Source: Populus alba (Eukaryota; Streptophyta; Magnoliopsida; Malpighiales; Salicaceae). Taken from it: a DNA stretch of 64,000 bases. The notes under the pieces are model-generated. The model was not told the origin of the DNA, made no database searches, and saw only the letters and a program-made list of their open reading frames with translations. The translations under genes were made by a program, and so were the position numbers. The stretch covers positions 14,368,889-14,432,888 of the forward strand of contig NC_133289.1 in the NCBI RefSeq assembly GCF_005239225.2. The letters run 5' to 3'. Shown here in pieces: positions 1 to 10,269 of the stretch (positions within the stretch are counted from its first letter, which is position 1; each line of letters starts with the position of its first letter).

Positions 1-181
1 TGGTTAAGTGATTCTTATACTAAATTATTTATTGAACTTACAAACTCTTCGAAGAATTAATCAATTTCATTGTGATTTATACTTCTTCTCCTTATACGTA
101 TAAGATGGGGGTGATTAATTGCATACAATTTTAGTTATAATTTTGGTTCTTCAAGACAAGGTTCTTGTTGTGTCAAGTTGC
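1..181 (+). repeat. Left arm of an inverted repeat around a gypsy fragment
   Basis: Read forwards, this stretch matches the reverse complement of about 2379-2554 for most of its length. Shared words include 'tcaatttcattgtga' and 'ggttcttgttg'. The copies differ by scattered substitutions and small indels. The right arm lies just upstream of the minus-strand gag remnant, so the sequence is probably LTR or leader of the same retrotransposon family, present here a second time in the opposite orientation. The arm may continue left of the window. Confidence 0.7.
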
Positions 182-659
182 GTACTTTATTCAATCCTTA
201 AATTAGCAATCTAAGGGATAATTTTGCACTAAAAAGATTTATCTTCTAATAGAAAGTCCACAAGTTATAAGACAACAAATAATAAAATCCACATTGCATT
301 TGCTGACCTATACCGTAAGACCTTCATAAACTCCAATTAACCTAAAATTATAACCTAATATAGAGTAATATGTACAATAATTTTTATTTAAGCATTATCC
401 AACAAGCAGATTGATAGTTATACTTAATAGTGTAAGACCATTTACTAGATAAAATTACACTAGAATCTTAATTTCCTCACTCAACCTTTTCTTAGATCAT
501 ACTATTCCCTCTCTCTTAAAGATGATTCATCATTGAATCTATAACATGAAAAACACCCTTTAAAGAAAACAAACCACCATCAACCTAAAACAAAGGATCA
601 CCATTAAAACCATACATAATCTTGTTAGTAAAGAAATATTCTCATTTTCAGTCACATTC

Positions 660-2340
660 TCCTTTTTAAGCTTCAATCGATGCTTATAAACCTACTTAGG
701 TGTTAAAGAACTAAGAACTATAAACTTTCTATCTTTCACATAAAAAAAAAAATATTCTAAAACCCATCATGCATAACTTTCCGATCATATTTCCAACGCC
801 TACCCAACAACAAATGACTAGCATGCATAGGCACAACATCACATAACACCTCATCACAATACTTTCAATAGAAAATGTAACTAAAATTTGTTTAAGCACT
901 TTCAACTCTCCACAATCATTCAACTACTACGACTTATGTGAAATAAGGTGTTTTATAGTATGCAAGTTCAATTTATTCACCAAATCAATAATAGCCATAT
1001 TAATGCAATTCTTACTATCAATAATCATATTGCATACCTTATTATGAATATGACACTTCATATGAAAGATGTCATCTCATTGCTCCTTCAAATCTCCCAA
1101 CTTAGCTTACAAATTCAGTGCTTGTTTCACCACCATAAGTGTTTTATCCTCAATCGGATACTTAACACAATCATCTCTAACATTCTCAAGCAAAGGCATT
1201 TCTTACTCATCACTAATCTCCTCATCGATCACAACCTCACTACGTTCTTTCACAACCATACCTCATTTGTTTATACACTAAAAAGCAATATGAAGAATTT
1301 TAAAATAATAAAAGCATTTTATGTCATAATTATAAGATATAAGTTTTAACTTTACCTCTACTATTGGTGAAGATGTTCATTTTCTCTTTTGGAGTCTCGG
1401 ATATATACTCCACATTCAGTGGAGATTGGGCAACCCCTAATATTAGCCTTGAAATTAAGTTTCCAAGGTGAAGAAGAACCTAATAGTTGGCTTGGATGTG
1501 AACCACCTTTACGCTTAAGCTGTCTTTTGATTTTTTTTTTTTTTTGCCATATGCACCATATCATCCAACTCCACATAGTGTTGCAACTCCATAATATTCA
1601 CAATCTCGCGATTCATCCCATTTAAAAATCTAGCTATAGTGGCCTCCATATTCTCTACTAAATTAGTTTGAACCATCATGATCTCCATCTCTTTATGGTA
1701 GTCATCAACATTTTCTGTACCTAACTCAAATATTACAACTTTTAGTATAAATCCTTATAATAATGATTATAGATATATCATCCTTGTATAGCCTTCATCT
1801 CCTTCCAAGTTTCAACATGCCTCTCATGATTTCTTTTATGACTCAACACAAGTTGATCCCATCACACAATGACATAGTCCATGAACTCAATTACGACAAG
1901 TTTAACCTTTTTACTGTCTAAATAGTTATGACAATCAAATATGAGCTACATCTTCTTCTCCTACTCTAAATACATCTCGAGATCATTTTTACCTTGAAAA
2001 AAAAATTTTCATCTTAATGCTACCTAAATTCATATCTACCTCATCACGATACTCAAAATTATCCAAATCATCTCTTTGACCCAACTACACATCTCTATTA
2101 ACTCCCCCACACCTAAGGTCTCTAGGTTGCCTAAACGGATCTTCTTGGCCTAAAGGTACACTATCATAATTCTCATCACATATCTCATAAAAATAATCAT
2201 CAACAATAAGGCTAACATGCCTTTCATGTCTTCTAACATTATTTCTATCCTGATTAGCCTTATTTCACAAACCATAAATTTTATTATTACATCTCTCATT
2301 TCTCTCTATCCTATCCTTCAAATTCCTTATGATGTGGAAA
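660..2340 (-). pseudogene. Degenerate Ty3/gypsy gag-protease remnant
   Basis: Minus-strand translation in broken frames gives a Retrotrans_gag-like stretch at about 2100-1500. Recognisable pieces are SKKVKLVVIEF, a WDQLV block, ERHVETWKEMKA, and a Lys/Arg-rich IKRQLKRKG after it. Further on, at about 1290-690, is an aspartic-protease-like region, with CNMIIDSKNCINMAIIDLV where functional copies have a V-I-D-G/S-G-S type active site, followed by LNDCGELKV. Stop codons and frameshifts interrupt it throughout. The order gag then protease from high to low coordinates fixes the minus orientation. No reverse transcriptase is seen before the window edge. The family call rests on remembered gypsy polyproteins; an exact clade would need a domain search. 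Confidence 0.75.
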
Positions 2341-2378
2341 CCTCCTAAGATGTGCCAAAATCATATTTGAACGGTTTG

Positions 2379-2554
2379 GAACTTGACCCAACAAGAACCT
2401 GCTTTGAAGAACTAAAATTATATACAATGATCACTTCCACCTTACACATATAAAGAGACATAAACTAGTGGTATAAAGTCACAATGAAATTGATCAATCA
2501 TTCGAATAGTTTGCAAGTTCAATCAAGAACTATGTATAGAAATCACTCAACCAC
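2379..2554 (-). repeat. Right arm of the inverted repeat
   Basis: This is the reverse-complement partner of positions 1-181. It lies 5' of the minus-strand gag remnant, where the leader or LTR end of that retrotransposon is expected. Confidence 0.7.
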
Positions 2555-4157
2555 ATAAAAAGATGGCAAGAATGGTGATAACTTTATTAAAAATAGTCTT
2601 TTTCAAAATGTCTCTATAAAAGAGTATTTATACTAAAAATTATTTTAAGTCTAATGAGATATCCCTAATGAATATTGATAAACCTAATAATAATTATAAT
2701 AATAATAATAATAATCTAAGAACTCAAATTTAAATAAAGCTCAGGAATTCTTAATAGAATACATAAAAATATTGTGTGATTTAAAATACCAAAAACAATC
2801 AACAAACAGTTTTATTGTTTTGCATGCATCACGTGTTTAATAAAAAGTTTATTAAAGCCATGGGGATTTTTCTGAAGTTTCAAAAAAACCAATGTTTATT
2901 TTTAATATCAAGGATTATAAAATTATACATAAGATGTATTCTCGAAATTAAAAAAAAAAAAGCAAAATGTAAAAGATATATTTTGGCTTTAGAATGACAA
3001 GGCTTAACCCGTAAAGCCATGGTCCACTCTACTAAGGTGGCCTACTTTAACTAATAGATAAATCAACGATTAAAAAAATATAATAGTGTTTTATTAATAG
3101 TCAGACAAATAAACAATGTACCTTATTTTAAATAGAGTGTATTAAGAGGGATATTGTCCTCCCTATACACAATCAATCTCTTTATCCAGACTCTGAAGAC
3201 CAATTGGAGTTATTAATGACCAAAATATTAGGTGGTAGCTCTAAATCTTTTTAATTAATAAAGGACAAGAACTCTTTACTCTTTCCACCCACATTAAAAA
3301 ATATAATCTAAGATGATGATCGTTGCAACACCATATAAATGCGATAATAAATACATGATTTTAAATTCTACACATACATATTTATGCACTAAGAATGCAT
3401 AGAAGATCAAAGATTCAATGGTGGCAAGTTTGGCTGAAAATTAAAAAAAAAAAAAAAAGTGACGATGCCAAATCTGCTAGCGCATATTGTTGTGTCAAGT
3501 GTAGCACCTTGGGCACTATTGCACTGCCAACAACGATGCCAAATTTATTGACACTCGTTTCTGTCATGAGAGGCAACAACCATGGGCTGCTGCCCTATCA
3601 GGTGCAGCACTAGCAGCCTTGCGCGAGGCAACAACCTTGCACTACTATGCACAACCTATTGCAACGATAGTTGCAACAAGGCTACTGCAACAAGAAGAAG
3701 AAGGGGTAAAATTTATGATCCTACCCCTTTAGCCTTTTTAGGGTTTTTTAAGGGGTAGAATTACAATTTTACCCCTGTAACTAATATCTAATTACCTTTA
3801 GGTATTTTGGAGCTAAAATTACTATTTTAGCCCTTCATATATAAAATAATGATTTTATATTAAAATTGAAACCCTAAATTAAATTAATTATAGAATTAAT
3901 TTTCCTAATTAGATCAAGATTAAATTAAAATATTTAATTTAATTTTTTGAGTATTATGATATCCTGATAGGATTAAGATTTATTGAATTAAATGGTTTCA
4001 TGTGATTAGTTTTCTTATTAAATTTTGAAAAATTGTTTTTAAAAGAAAAATTTAAATTAAATGAAATTTATTATGTTTGAGAAATTATTAAATTATATTT
4101 GATTTAATATTTCTAATGTTAGAAATATTCTTTTAAAAAATTACACATAAAGTCAAT
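2555..4157. other. A+T-rich intergenic DNA, no gene seen
   Basis: No coding feature was recognised. It holds an AAT microsatellite (about 2694-2716) and a less A+T-rich island at 3460-3690 with repeated words such as 'gcaacaac' and 'gatgccaaat'. A retroelement-like stretch at 3700-3860 repeats the word 'acccct'. It ends at the 5' LTR boundary. It may be old LTR sequence, but no ends could be drawn. Confidence 0.5.
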
Positions 4158-4484
4158 TGTCATAACTCAATTTTGGCCTATTGGTTTTTAATTTAATTTT
4201 TACAGGGTTCAAAATGTAAAATTAAAAGATCAGAGACTTGTTTCGATAAAAAGTGTAATTTGTCAACTTTCATGAAAATTAAGGACTATAATGTGCTTTT
4301 GCCATTCTATCCTTATCTTTGAGACAATCATTACTTTCGAAATAATCCTTATCTTCAAGATAATCCTTACCTTCAAGATAATGATAGTTGTTTGATTTCG
4401 AATTCGATTCTAATTCGAACTTCAAAAAAAAAAAGAATGAGTTTGATTTAGATTGTACTTCTTATAAGCGATGAGACTCTTGCA

Positions 4485-4493
4485 CTATAAATA
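4485..4493 (+). promoter_or_regulatory. TATA box of the 5' LTR
   Basis: CTATAAATA lies about 330 bp into the LTR and is conserved in the 3' LTR. Transcription would start near 4515-4525, making everything downstream R/U5. The strand agrees with gag. Confidence 0.65.
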
Positions 4494-4900
4494 CTGATCC
4501 CAGTCTATGCAAAAGAGGAGAGGAGGAAATTAAGGAGAGAAACCTATAAAAGAGAGAGAAACCCTAAAAAAGGAGAAAACTCCAAAAGAAAGCTATTACC
4601 CCAAACCCTACGAAAAAAGACATTGACAAAAAAAAGGAGGGGGCACGGCAGAATCCTAGACTAGCCGTTGGTGCCCCCTCCCCCAGCCTTTTCCTGTGTT
4701 CTTCCCTGCTGAAACCAGCCATACCTTCCCCCTCCTCGGCCTTTTCCTTTTTCATCCTCCCCGCTCTCACTCTCCCCATTAACCATCGTCCTTCATCTCA
4801 GCCCCTCCATGCATCAGCAGCCAGCAAGGCGCGCCTCTTCCAGCCAGCAGCAGCAGAAGAGCTCCAGCTACAACACCAACACCAGTACCCTCTATCTTCA

Positions 4901-5290
4901 CTACTGGCCCAGAAGCTGCTGCAGCCTCAGTAGCATTGAAGTTCCTTTCTTTAATCCAGTCTGCAAGAACTCACCAAGACCACCAAACCTGTGGGACCTG
5001 ACATGAGGACTTGAACTCCAACGGAGGTGGTGGTGGTGGTGAGGGTCGGATGGAAGATTGAGGTCGCGAGAGAGACCAGAAGTGGAAGGTGGCGATGGGA
5101 AGTTAGTCTTCGCCTTAGCTCCACGAAGAGAACGAGCTGCACCATCATAAGCGAGAGCAGCTTCCTCAGGTGTATCAAATGTGCCTAGCCATACCCGTGT
5201 TTGCTTCCATGGGTCATGTATTTCTGCAGCATAGCGACCCCATGGTCTCTTTCGAACTCCCCTGCAATGTCCTTCCCTTGAAGAAGCCAT
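4901..5290 (-). CDS. Captured AP2/ERF-domain ORF inside the 5' LTR
   Basis: An open 129-codon frame runs antisense to the retrotransposon. Residues about 10-65 form a full AP2/ERF domain, from [15 protein letters not shown] through [13 protein letters not shown] and ending KTNFP, as in group VIII plant ERF repressors. A DLNLP EAR-like motif (residues 76-80) and a His run follow. In the well-known AtERF1 complex, DNA is contacted by Arg, Trp and Glu residues. Here R10, R13, R15, W17, E23, R32 and W34 fit, but the Arg expected in EIRDP is His25, and the usual Tyr/Phe before RGVR is Cys9. After about residue 110 a different frame continues as an Ala-rich ERF-like tail, so a one-base indel probably shortened the protein. 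The T/C-rich sequence before the ATG (5291-5330) looks like a captured 5' UTR. DNA binding and expression are unproven. Confidence 0.8.
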   Translation of the reverse strand: MASSREGHCRGVRKRPWGRYAAEIHDPWKQTRVWLGTFDTPEEAALAYDGAARSLRGAKAKTNFPSPPSTSGLSRDLNLPSDPHHHHHLRWSSSPHVRSHRFGGLGEFLQTGLKKGTSMLLRLQQLLGQ

Positions 5291-5406
5291 GAAAGGAAGG
5301 GAGCAGAAAGGGATGATTAAAATGAAAAGAAAACCAGGAGAGTGAGAAGGAAAATGGATGAGCGTAGTAGAGACAAGGAGAGCACGGGAAGAAGACCAGG
5401 GGAAGA

Positions 5407-5575
5407 ATGAAGAGAAAACAGAGGAGAAGAAAACGTTTCAGCTGGCCAGCCCTCCATCACCGTCATCTTCATCTTCAAGTGCAGCAACACAATGAAGAGA
5501 AAACAGAGGAGAAGAAAACGTTTCAGCTGGCCAGCCCTCCATCCCCGTCATCTTCATCTTCAAGTGCAGCAACAG
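5407..5575 (+). repeat. 85-bp tandem duplication ending in a splice-donor-like site
   Basis: The word 'atgaagagaaaacag' recurs at 5407 and 5492, and each unit ends 'agtgcagcaaca'. The second unit ends AACAG/GTAAGC, close to a consensus plant 5' splice site. The same arrangement is in the 3' LTR (about 12666-12834). The downstream partner could be the acceptor-like 'acatatagcag' ending at 6828, just before gag. Confidence 0.65.
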
Positions 5576-5615
5576 GTAAGCTTCGGTTGTGCATTTTAAT
5601 TACAATGTTTCTATA

Positions 5616-6016
5616 GCAGGCGTGCGTGAACAGTTCATGCACGCCTGCAGGTAAAAAAAAAAAAACAGAAAAATAAAAAAGTAAAAAGGTAAAAAAGTAA
5701 AAATAAAAAAATATATATGCGTGAATAAAGACAATATAAATTTATTGGTTTATTCATTGACGCCAGAGTCAGGAATAAAAATACCGATTTAAATTTATAT
5801 TATTCTTTCATTGTATTTTATTTTATTTTACTAGAAACATAAAAAGATTGTGCATGCGTAAAAATAAATTTATTTTATTTGTTTATTCACTGACGCCAGA
5901 GTCAGGAATAAAAAAAATATTGATCTAATTTATTTTATAGCTACGTAATATTTACCAACGCCAGAGTTGGAAATATTCGTAGTTGAATATTCATTGGCGC
6001 CAGAGTCAGGAATATT
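5616..6016 (+). other. Five-hairpin structured leader region (5' LTR)
   Basis: The first hairpin (5616-5648) has a 15-bp stem, GCAGGCGTGCGTGAA against TTCATGCACGCCTGC, with loop CAG. Four more follow at 5749-5779, 5882-5912, 5941-5982 and 5986-6016. Each of these has the loop GCCAGA, a 5-bp upper stem, a single bulged A on the 5' side and a lower stem of at least 7 bp. The stems differ between copies but still pair: CTGAC/GTCAG in the second against CCAAC/GTTGG in the third, with G-U pairs in the first and fourth. Such covariation is what selected RNA structure looks like. All lie downstream of the TATA box and upstream of the primer site, as retroviral packaging signals do. The function is inferred. 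Confidence 0.7.
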
Positions 6017-6310
6017 ATAAGCAAATTTTCATACCATAAACTAATAAACATTTAGCAATTTAAGACGAAACTAGCAATGCAGCCTATTTCAGGCAGGACG
6101 TTTAAGGGGTGATAATATCTTCCCTTTTACGTAACTAGTCCCGAACCATAGAATCTCTGTTGACCAGTTAGGGTTCCTAGTGACCATAATACTAGGTGGC
6201 GACTCCTTAAACAAAGAATATTCCTCATTAAAGAACAGGATGCCAGAAATCCGTTCTTTCCAAAGATTTAAATAATTTTTAAGGCCGCCGCGATGTCGGG
6301 TGCGACAGAA

Positions 6311-6328
6311 TGGCAACTCCACTGGGAA
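6311..6328 (+). other. Primer-binding site
   Basis: TGGCAACTCCACTGGGAA starts three bases after the LTR end. It begins TGG, as the complement of a tRNA CCA end must. From memory it resembles the tRNA-Arg type site used by Tat/Ogre elements; the match was not checked against a tRNA set. Confidence 0.65.
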
Positions 6329-6829
6329 CTAATGGACTAAGCTTTGCCTTTTGTTTATCAATTGCTATAATGTTTGTTATTTTATGTTTATTTGTTTATT
6401 TTTTCTTGCATTTACTGATTTAGCATGCATCATTGTTTATATTGTCATGCAACACGTTAAGAGCACACACCTTAAAATCTAGGATAAGTGGGAAAGTAAC
6501 GGTACCCCAATGGCTTTAGCCTGGGTAAGACTCGTGAAACCATCCAACTCTCGCTTGATTGTTTACTTGGAAGTGGTTGATATGTCAAACTGATATTACT
6601 CAGGGCCTCTATTTTCACACTACTTGTAGGCCTCATATCGACCTTTCATGGACGATCATTGAGCATGCGAGAGACCCTTTAAAACTAGATAATGACCAAC
6701 CTTTTGATGCACTCAACAATTAGAATCTTCCTATTAGGTTGTCATCCGGTGAAGGGCGAGTCTGCATTTCATACGTATTTTTATTGCCTCAACATTTTTT
6801 GCATAATTGCATGATTTACATATAGCAGG

Positions 6830-7870
6830 TTGAAATATAAGTTCCCCATTGAAACCCATTCGAGAAAAAGACAAATTGAAGATGAAGAAAGAGTCCAGTT
6901 GGAAGCCCTACATCAAAAAGAGGTGGACAATCTTAAAGAAGAAGTCGCAAGGCTTACTAGTCTACTCGAGCAGGCCTTGAGAGATAAATCTGGAAAAGCA
7001 ACACTTATAGCTCAGCCTGAACCTATGCTTGTAAATCCCTTCAATCCACAGAATCTGGGGGCAAATGGGTTGTCATCTGATTTTCAACAAGCTATGCATT
7101 TCCAACCATCATACCCTACAAGAATTTCTTCCACCATTGATTCTACAGAGAAAGGATATTAAAAAGGCAATATGATAAAAAAAAAGGATGATCTGAACAA
7201 ATTCATTGCCCTAGAACAAAGGATGAGGGCATTTGAGGGAATTCACCTATATGATCCTATAAAGGTTGCTGAGATGTGTTTAGTGCCCAACGTTGTCATT
7301 CCCAAAAATTTTAGAGTGCCAGAATTTGTTAAATATACGGGAACTCAATGCCCTATAACTCATCTCAAAGCATACTGCAACAAAATGGCTGAAGTTGTTC
7401 ATGATGAGAAACTGCTGATTCATTTCTTTCAAGATAGTCTGAGTAATGTTGCCCTCACTTGGTATATGCGGTTGGACAATACCAAGGTTAAAAAATGGAA
7501 GGATTTAGTTGATGCCTTCATGAGGCAATATAAGTTCAATATAGATGTGGGCCCTGATCGGTTAAGCTTGCAAGCTATGGAGAAGGACAACAAGGAGTCC
7601 ATAAGAGAATACGCCCGGAGATGGAGTGAGTTAGCTGCACAATTTAACCCTCCCATATTGGAAAAAGAGATGATCAATTTATTTTCCAACACCTTTAAAG
7701 CTCCATACTTTGAATACTTGGTTAGAAGCTCTGCACAACATTTCACTGACCTGGTTGTTATAGCTTAAAGGATTGAACAAGCCATTGGGTTAGGTAAGAT
7801 TGTTATCCCGATTGAGAAGAACGGTTTCACTGAAGGTGGTTGCCAAGGCACTTATCATTTCTATAGCTAA
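6830..7870 (+). pseudogene. Tat-like gag, interrupted by stop codons
   Basis: One reading frame covers the region but is broken by TAA at 7160-7162 and 7766-7768. The first part has a charged coiled-coil-like segment (EEVARLTSLLEQALRDK). The second part is a clear retrotransposon capsid: FRVPEFVKYTGTQCP, LIHFFQDSLSNVALTWY, WKDLVDAFMRQYKFN, ESIREYARRWSELAAQ and KAPYFEYLV. These are family motifs of Tat/Ogre-type gag (Retrotrans_gag). The second stop sits where relatives have a Glu or Gln codon before RIEQ, so it is a point mutation. No zinc knuckle or protease follows. No convincing AUG lies at the start of the frame; a spliced leader is one possible reason. Confidence 0.85.
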
Positions 7871-10269
7871 TTGCTTCACATCGACTCCTAGAAATAAACT
7901 ATCTTGAAGATAAAGCTATGGTGATATTAGGTCGAGAATGATCTATATTTGATTTCAATTGACTGTTGAAAAGATGCCCTTGTTGAGGAGAATGAATGAC
8001 TAAAAGATTTCAGAAATTCCAATCAATGATCGCTAAATGCTTAGCCCCTTTATGTGTTATCATGCCAGTATTCATAGCCCAAGATGTTGTCATAAGTTCT
8101 TTATTGTTGAATTTATTTTCCAAAGTTTCAATGAAAATAATGAGTTTGTCATTCAATCGTGTTTACGATTAAGCTTTATTCATTTTCCTGAGAGAGCTTT
8201 CTTATAAAGACTCACAAACACATCTTTGAAGCCTTGTGCGATCTCATAGATGCAATTCATCTCTTTTACCAAAAATCAGTTTCCCTATTGGAGTTTTGAA
8301 AAATTGATCTGGCATTTTGATTTCAAAAGTAATTTGATGTTTATTCAAAAACGATATTTTTTACATTCTACTTGTAGAATGACAAGTGAATCAAACAACT
8401 CCTTCATAGAGGTGACCAAACTCTAAAAAGAAAAAGAAAAAAAATACCCTTACCCCATTACTCTTGAATCATGTGTTTTTAAATGTATGAATAATGGTAT
8501 GTAGTGAACTTGTTGCTCATAACTCATGAAATGTATCTTTGCAAAGAATAAACCATCACATTATACGAGGTCAAAGTTTATTGATCATACCTGCTTGCGC
8601 TTGAAATGAGGAAAGGCCATCTTTGTTATTCCTTTCACGTTCTAAAATAAGTACATCCCTTGCAAACCCTTTTTGAGCCTGAATAAATTTTTTTTTCTTT
8701 CATAAAAAAAATCCTGACTAAGATCACACCCTACACTAGGGGCAAGTGAAATTTCAATGATCAAGAAGGATGATAAAGCCGTGAGAAAGCCAAAAGGCAA
8801 AGGAGCCTAAGAAACTCAAATGCTAGGGATCATGCCCACATCACAAAAAAAGGGGCAAGTGAAATTTCAATGATCAAGAAAGAGGATAAAGCCATGAGAA
8901 AGCCAAAAGGAAAAAGAGCCCAAGAAACTCAAATGCTAGGGGGCATGCCCAAATAACCAAGATAAAGTGAGTATGCTCTAGCAAAGCAATGAAAAAGAAA
9001 AAGGGGGGGCAAATCAAAGAAGAGCGGCAAAAAGAAAATATGAATAACGTCAAAAGTCAAACTATTGATCGTGATCTTCAGTCTTTGAAACCCTAAAACA
9101 CTCTTTGAGTCTTATATCCTTTTCTTTCATAGCCGAAAACCACAGCCTACGTTACGTGCCTGTAGAAATCCTTTCAAACCAAGCAAGCAAGCAATCTATA
9201 ACAATAAACAATGCTCTCAAAATGCAAAGATATTTTTTCATAAGATTCATGACATCAAGAATAAACTACTCATTATTATTCATGCTGATAAAAATAAATG
9301 TTCAAAAAGAGACAAGTTTTTCTCTTACAAAACCTCGATCTTTTTCTCGAGCCCTTCACTTCAAAATAAAGGGTCATCTCATGACATATTATCACCGAAG
9401 ACCTCATTGCCAAACACAAGAGCAAATAATCTCTTTTTCAAATAAAGAAAATAACCAAGGAGTTGCAAGATTTGAAAAGCAAATTGTTATTGGACTCACA
9501 TCGAAATAATTTTTGTTTTCAAAATGCAAGATCAAGATTTCAAGATTCATTCTAGACCCATATTCTTCCACCAAACTGAAAAGGAGAGAAATGAGAGAAT
9601 AGCCTCTTAAAATCATTATTCATCTAAGTCAGTGACATAGCACACTTGGGGGCAATGACAAGTACAAGGGGACAACATTGTGTTTAAGGAAAATATAGCA
9701 TCCCTTACAACAAGACAAGGGGGCATTTTGGTTTACAAAAGACAGCTCGATCCTTTCAGCAAGTGATACCGAATGTTTTTAGCAGTGAAACGAGGGGTAA
9801 TGAATAATCCTCTCAAATTATTTGATGAGACAGGCAAGCAAGTGGGTCATGATGGGCACCGTAAAGACTGAGTTATGTATCTGGAAATAAACTTACATGG
9901 GCCAACTCGAGTGGGCTAGAAAGCCAAACGACAAAGATGACTCAAATCAGATAGCAAGATCTCACCAACCAAGCAACGACAAGACTAAGAAGAAATGGGG
10001 GGCCTATATTTCAAATCAAGTAAAGATGCATGCATATCATTTAAACTTTGAGACATTGGACAATGAGTGTTGCAAATTTTATTAGAGAAAATTCTAACAG
10101 AATCCATCTAGTGGAAGGCCAACTTGAAATGGCCAAAGATCAAAATTTCTTTTGAAAAATTTTCATTTTTTGAGAATTTTTCAACCTGGGCAGGCCGCCC
10201 ATGAGAATTAGGCCACCAGAAAAATCTCTGTATTTTTGCACCACCTTTCAGTTTCCACTCCTGAGGTAG
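7871..10269 (+). other. Non-coding interior of the retrotransposon
   Basis: Reverse transcriptase, RNase H and integrase would normally be here, but none was recognised in any frame. It contains a 113-bp tandem duplication (units starting near 8739 and 8852, each with 'ggggcaagtgaaatttca') and several 'ggggcaa' and 'gggggca' stretches. The short ORFs at 9105-9509 and 9897-10085 show no domain and are probably chance. Confidence 0.6.

Larger units (their letters stand above)
4158..6307 (+). repeat. 5' LTR
   Basis: It is bounded by TG and CA and matches 11418-13564 almost base for base. Going 5' to 3' it holds a TATA box (4485-4493), an antisense ERF ORF (4901-5290), an 85-bp tandem duplication (about 5407-5575), a strong splice-donor-like site (CAACAG/GTAAGC, cut after 5575), a GC-rich hairpin (5616-5648) and four related hairpins (5749-6016). 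At about 2.15 kb it is long for a gag-only element. Confidence 0.9.

Noticed and set aside
4809..5006. Plus-strand 65-aa ORF opposite the ERF (also 12068-12265)
   Set aside because: Ser/Gln-rich shadow of the ERF region with no motif; open only because of local composition.
5407..5616. Plus-strand basic 69-aa ORF over the 85-bp duplication (also 12666-12875)
   Set aside because: It changes frame between the two duplicated units and has no known domain; explained by the repeat.
6311..6328. tRNA gene fragment
   Set aside because: It is only an 18-base match of primer-site type directly after an LTR; no cloverleaf can be formed.
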